NCBI GenBank assembly: GCA_905236535.1
Contig: CAJOQN010000075.1
Coordinates: 1 to 8,231 of the forward strand
Direction: 5' to 3'
Origin: an uncultured Bacilli bacterium
GTDB taxonomy: Bacteria > Bacillota_I > Bacilli_A > RFN20 > CAG-826
DNA: 8,231 bases
The position numbers were made by a program, and so were the translations under genes. Each line of letters starts with the position of its first letter. Position 1 is the first letter of the stretch. Shown here piece after piece: positions 6,571 to 8,231 of the stretch. The notes beneath the pieces are model-generated. The model was not told the origin of the DNA and did not search any database. It worked only from the letters and a program-made list of their open reading frames with translations.

Positions 6571-6635
6571 TACTAATTCTTTAAATAACTACTATGTAGT
6601 TATAAATACTAAATATTTACTAATAAACTACTAAT
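6571..6635 (+). repeat. TACTAAW heptamer repeats, three in 11-bp phase
   Basis: TACTAAT occurs at 6571-6577, 6618-6624 and 6629-6635, and TACTAAA at 6607-6613. The last three start exactly 11 bp apart, so they lie on about the same face of the helix; the first lies 36 bp upstream of them. A further CTAAT is at 6636-6640. The spacer is so AT-rich that chance is possible. Confidence 0.55.
6585..6603. repeat. Inverted repeat, 8-bp arms
   Basis: ATAACTAC (6585-6592) and GTAGTTAT (6596-6603) are perfect inverted repeats around a TAT centre. No T-run follows, so it reads better as a possible operator than as a terminator. Confidence 0.55.
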
Positions 6636-6641
6636 CTAATT

Positions 6642-7532
6642 ATGTCTAAGATTTCTGATTTATTTGAAAAAGGGAAATTTATCGAAGTCCTCAACATGAC
6701 TGAAAAGTGTCAAAATGATGAGGAATATTTTTTTCATTTTCTTTCCTTATTGGCCTTAGATAAAAACGAGGATGCGCTTCTTTATTTAAGCGATAATCAT
6801 CAAGCTCTAGAACGCTTTTCTTTGGTGGATTTAATCAATGTCCATCTCAACCTTTTGCTTCGTATGGATAGGCACGCTGAGGCATATAAGGCTTTGGATT
6901 ATTATCGTGAATTACCATATGAGTCTCAAGAAGTGGAAGAATTACTGAAAAACGCTGAATACGGGATTAGGAATCACGAAGTGGCCCAATCCAAATCTTT
7001 TACAATGTCAAACGAGAAAGTTAAAAAATATCTAAAAAGTGATGACTTTGAACAATTTCAAACCGCGATTCAATACTTATCAAGACCTGAAATATATATC
7101 GGTGCATTTGAAGAAGAACTTCAAGATTTGCTTACCAATGGGAAAACCCAATCGATAAGAGCGATTACTCTCTTATTGATGTGTGAGAAAAAATATGAGG
7201 GGAACTTCGCCTTTAATTATTTTGGAAAAATAATAGATGTAGATCCTAAGGCATTAAATGCCAAAGCGGATTTAAGTGTGGTCAAACGCTTTAAAAACAA
7301 AATTGATAAAAAATGTAAGAAGGATGTGACCTTGATTGAAATCGCGATGGAACTTTTCAATCAATTCACCATCAATTATTTCCCATATTCTCCAGAAGTG
7401 GATGATGAAGGATTTGAAGATCCCTTTATTTCAATCGCCGAAAAAATATTAAATGGCATCATGCCTGATCCTACAAATTTAAACGAAAAAGAAGAATATA
7501 TTCTTAACATCATCTCTCCTTTAGAAAATTAA
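6642..7532 (+). CDS. DUF3196-like all-helical repeat protein
   Basis: The 296-residue cytosolic protein looks entirely alpha-helical. It is rich in Leu, Lys, Glu and aromatic residues, with no signal peptide, membrane helix or catalytic motif. The N-terminal half looks TPR-like, with paired helices such as SDLFEKGKFIEVLNMTEKC (5-23), FFHFLSLLALDKNEDALLYL (30-49) and LNLLLRMDRHAEAYKALDYY (69-88). The C-terminal half has longer helices (near 150-182 and 228-245) and an acidic loop, PEVDDEGFEDP (251-261). Position directly before tig, length and helical make-up agree with DUF3196, the Mollicutes family represented by M. pneumoniae MPN330, whose structure I recall as TPR-like. The function is unknown; a scaffolding role is only a guess. 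The ATG follows an A/T/C leader without a Shine-Dalgarno, and no better in-frame start is seen. A terminator follows. Confidence 0.7.
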   Translation: MSKISDLFEKGKFIEVLNMTEKCQNDEEYFFHFLSLLALDKNEDALLYLSDNHQALERFSLVDLINVHLNLLLRMDRHAEAYKALDYYRELPYESQEVEELLKNAEYGIRNHEVAQSKSFTMSNEKVKKYLKSDDFEQFQTAIQYLSRPEIYIGAFEEELQDLLTNGKTQSIRAITLLLMCEKKYEGNFAFNYFGKIIDVDPKALNAKADLSVVKRFKNKIDKKCKKDVTLIEIAMELFNQFTINYFPYSPEVDDEGFEDPFISIAEKILNGIMPDPTNLNEKEEYILNIISPLEN

Positions 7533-7533
7533 T

Positions 7534-7616
7534 TTATAAATAAATTATGGAAAGAAATTAGCACATAAAAAAATTATGTGTGTTTTTCTTGTTAAAACTT
7601 ATAAATTTATTTATAA
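7534..7616. repeat. 13-bp perfect inverted repeat flanking the terminator
   Basis: TTATAAATAAATT (7534-7546) and AATTTATTTATAA (7604-7616) are perfect inverted repeats. They enclose the terminator hairpin, and the right arm runs into the -10 box of the tig promoter. They could form the base of a larger stem, or serve as paired binding sites. The arms are pure A/T, which raises the chance of coincidence. Confidence 0.5.
7562..7587 (+). terminator. Rho-independent terminator after the DUF3196-like gene
   Basis: CACATAA (7562-7568) and TTATGTG (7574-7580) form a 7-bp stem with an AAAAA loop. TGTTTTTCTT follows, giving a moderate T-run. It separates this transcript from tig. Confidence 0.75.
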
Positions 7617-7617
7617 T
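7589..7617 (+). promoter_or_regulatory. Sigma-A-type promoter of tig
   Basis: TTGTTA (7589-7594) and a consensus TATAAT (7612-7617) are separated by exactly 17 bp. The predicted transcription start is near 7624, which gives a short leader that still contains the Shine-Dalgarno. This is the best promoter in the window. The -35 box begins two bases after the T-run of the preceding terminator. Confidence 0.8.
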
Positions 7618-7633
7618 CAATAATGCGACTTTT

Positions 7634-7640
7634 AAAGGAG
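7634..7640 (+). promoter_or_regulatory. Shine-Dalgarno of tig
   Basis: AAAGGAG lies 8 bp before the ATG at 7649 and fixes the tig start. Confidence 0.9.
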
Positions 7641-7648
7641 AAAATATT

Positions 7649-8231
7649 ATGGAAAGAAAAGTTAATAAACTCGAAAATTGCCATGTTGAAGTTCTTGTCA
7701 CCGTCGATGAGAAAGCATGGAAAGACGCTCAAGAAAAAGCCTATGACAAATTAGCAAAGAATGTAACCGTTGATGGTTTTAGAAAAGGAAAGGCTCCTGC
7801 CGCGATGGTCAGAAGCAAAATCGATCCGATGAAAGCGATGGATGAAGCCATCAATTCTTTACTTCCAAACTTATATAGAGATACGATTGTTGAAGAAAAA
7901 CTTCAACCATATGCTCAACCAAAGGTTGAAGTCACCAAAGTTAGCGATACTGAACTCGAAGTCAAATTCGTTATCACCGTCGCTCCAGAAGTGGAATTAG
8001 GCCAATACACCAATCATAAAATCGGTAAAAAAGAAATCGAAGTCAGCGCTGAAGAATTAAACAAAGCCTTAACTGAACTTCAAAGCCAAAACGCTTCCTT
8101 AGTTTTAAAAGAAGCGGAAGCCGCTCTTGGGGATACCGTCGTCATGGATTTTGAAGGATTCGTCGATGGTCAAGCCTTTGAAGGTGGAAAAGCTGAAAAT
8201 CACGAATTAGAACTCGGCTCTCATTCCTTCG
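7649..8231 (+). CDS. tig: Trigger factor, N-terminal part (cut by window end)
   Basis: The first 194 codons of trigger factor, the ribosome-bound chaperone and peptidyl-prolyl isomerase that receives nascent chains in the cytosol, run off the window edge. The ribosome-binding domain carries the signature GFRKGKAP (43-50), which docks at ribosomal protein L23 in the known family. PYAQPKVEV (88-96) and ITVAPEVELGQY (109-120) are typical of the end of that domain. The FKBP-type isomerase domain begins near GDTVVMDFEGFVDGQAFEGG (161-180) and is cut at ELGSHSF, just before the expected PGFE. The full protein would be about 420-450 residues. The start is set by a strong AAAGGAG and a consensus promoter, so tig has its own transcription unit. 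In many relatives clpX or lon lies downstream, outside this window. Confidence 0.96.
   Translation, partial: MERKVNKLENCHVEVLVTVDEKAWKDAQEKAYDKLAKNVTVDGFRKGKAPAAMVRSKIDPMKAMDEAINSLLPNLYRDTIVEEKLQPYAQPKVEVTKVSDTELEVKFVITVAPEVELGQYTNHKIGKKEIEVSAEELNKALTELQSQNASLVLKEAEAALGDTVVMDFEGFVDGQAFEGGKAENHELELGSHSF

Larger units (their letters stand above)
6557..6641. promoter_or_regulatory. Very AT-rich spacer with phased heptamer repeats, possible promoter/operator of the DUF3196-like gene
   Basis: Only 15 of 85 bases are G or C, and C outnumbers G 11 to 4 on the plus strand. It holds an 8-bp inverted repeat (6585-6603) and four TACTAAW heptamers. TATAAA at 6601 and TACTAT at 6590 could serve as -10 elements, but no well-spaced -35 accompanies them. 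No rho-independent terminator is visible, so the upstream operon may read through. Confidence 0.4.

Noticed and set aside
6557..6641. Short CRISPR-like or iteron origin array
   Set aside because: Heptamers only 11 bp apart leave no spacer, and no replication or Cas gene is adjacent.
1..8231. TGA read as tryptophan, as in Mycoplasma
   Set aside because: All genes use TGG for Trp and remain full length under the standard bacterial code; the glucosidase itself ends in TGA.

Overview
The window is AT-rich chromosomal sequence from a low-GC Firmicute of the Mollicutes/Erysipelotrichia/RF39-like type. Three observations suggest this. The spacers are very AT-rich and strong ribosome binding sites read AAAGGAG. 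Genes end at ordinary stops with TGG for Trp, so TGA is not recoded as in Mycoplasma. A DUF3196-like gene sits directly upstream of trigger factor (tig), an arrangement I recall from Mycoplasma (MG237-MG238 / MPN330-MPN331). The lineage is inferred from gene content, not measured. I see no mobile element, CRISPR array, rRNA or tRNA, and no mark of recent transfer.

Layout. (A) 1-1294, plus strand: the 3' end of nagB (amino-sugar catabolism), a low-molecular-weight protein-tyrosine-phosphatase and a six-helix Pr6Pr-like membrane protein, tightly spaced and closed by a hairpin terminator at 1295-1321 that probably works in both directions. (B) 1319-1792, minus strand: a cysteine-type glutathione/thioredoxin peroxidase converging on that terminator and diverging from the next operon. 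(C) 1834-6556, plus strand: a likely operon of a GH13 alpha-glucosidase, a membrane-GNAT fusion (4-bp overlap), a DUF1846 protein and a small P-loop kinase (1-bp gap). (D) 6557-6641: an 18% GC spacer with an inverted repeat and three TACTAAW heptamers spaced 11 bp apart. (E) 6642-7532: the DUF3196-like helical repeat protein, then a terminator. (F) 7588 to the end: a good sigma-A-type promoter and the first 194 codons of tig, cut by the window edge.

How the genes fit together. Block A joins sugar-phosphate metabolism with a phosphatase that has no obvious local partner. Block C starts with hydrolysis of alpha-glucosides, but the other three members are poorly characterised and no sugar transporter or regulator is present, so a shared pathway cannot be claimed. 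Strong Shine-Dalgarno sequences occur only at the peroxidase, the glucosidase and tig; the other starts lack one and probably depend on coupling or on unstructured A/T-rich leaders.

I did not find a convincing new multi-gene system. The points most worth checking are the membrane-GNAT fusion, the phased repeats at 6571-6635, the inverted repeat around the tig promoter, and the DUF1846-kinase pair.
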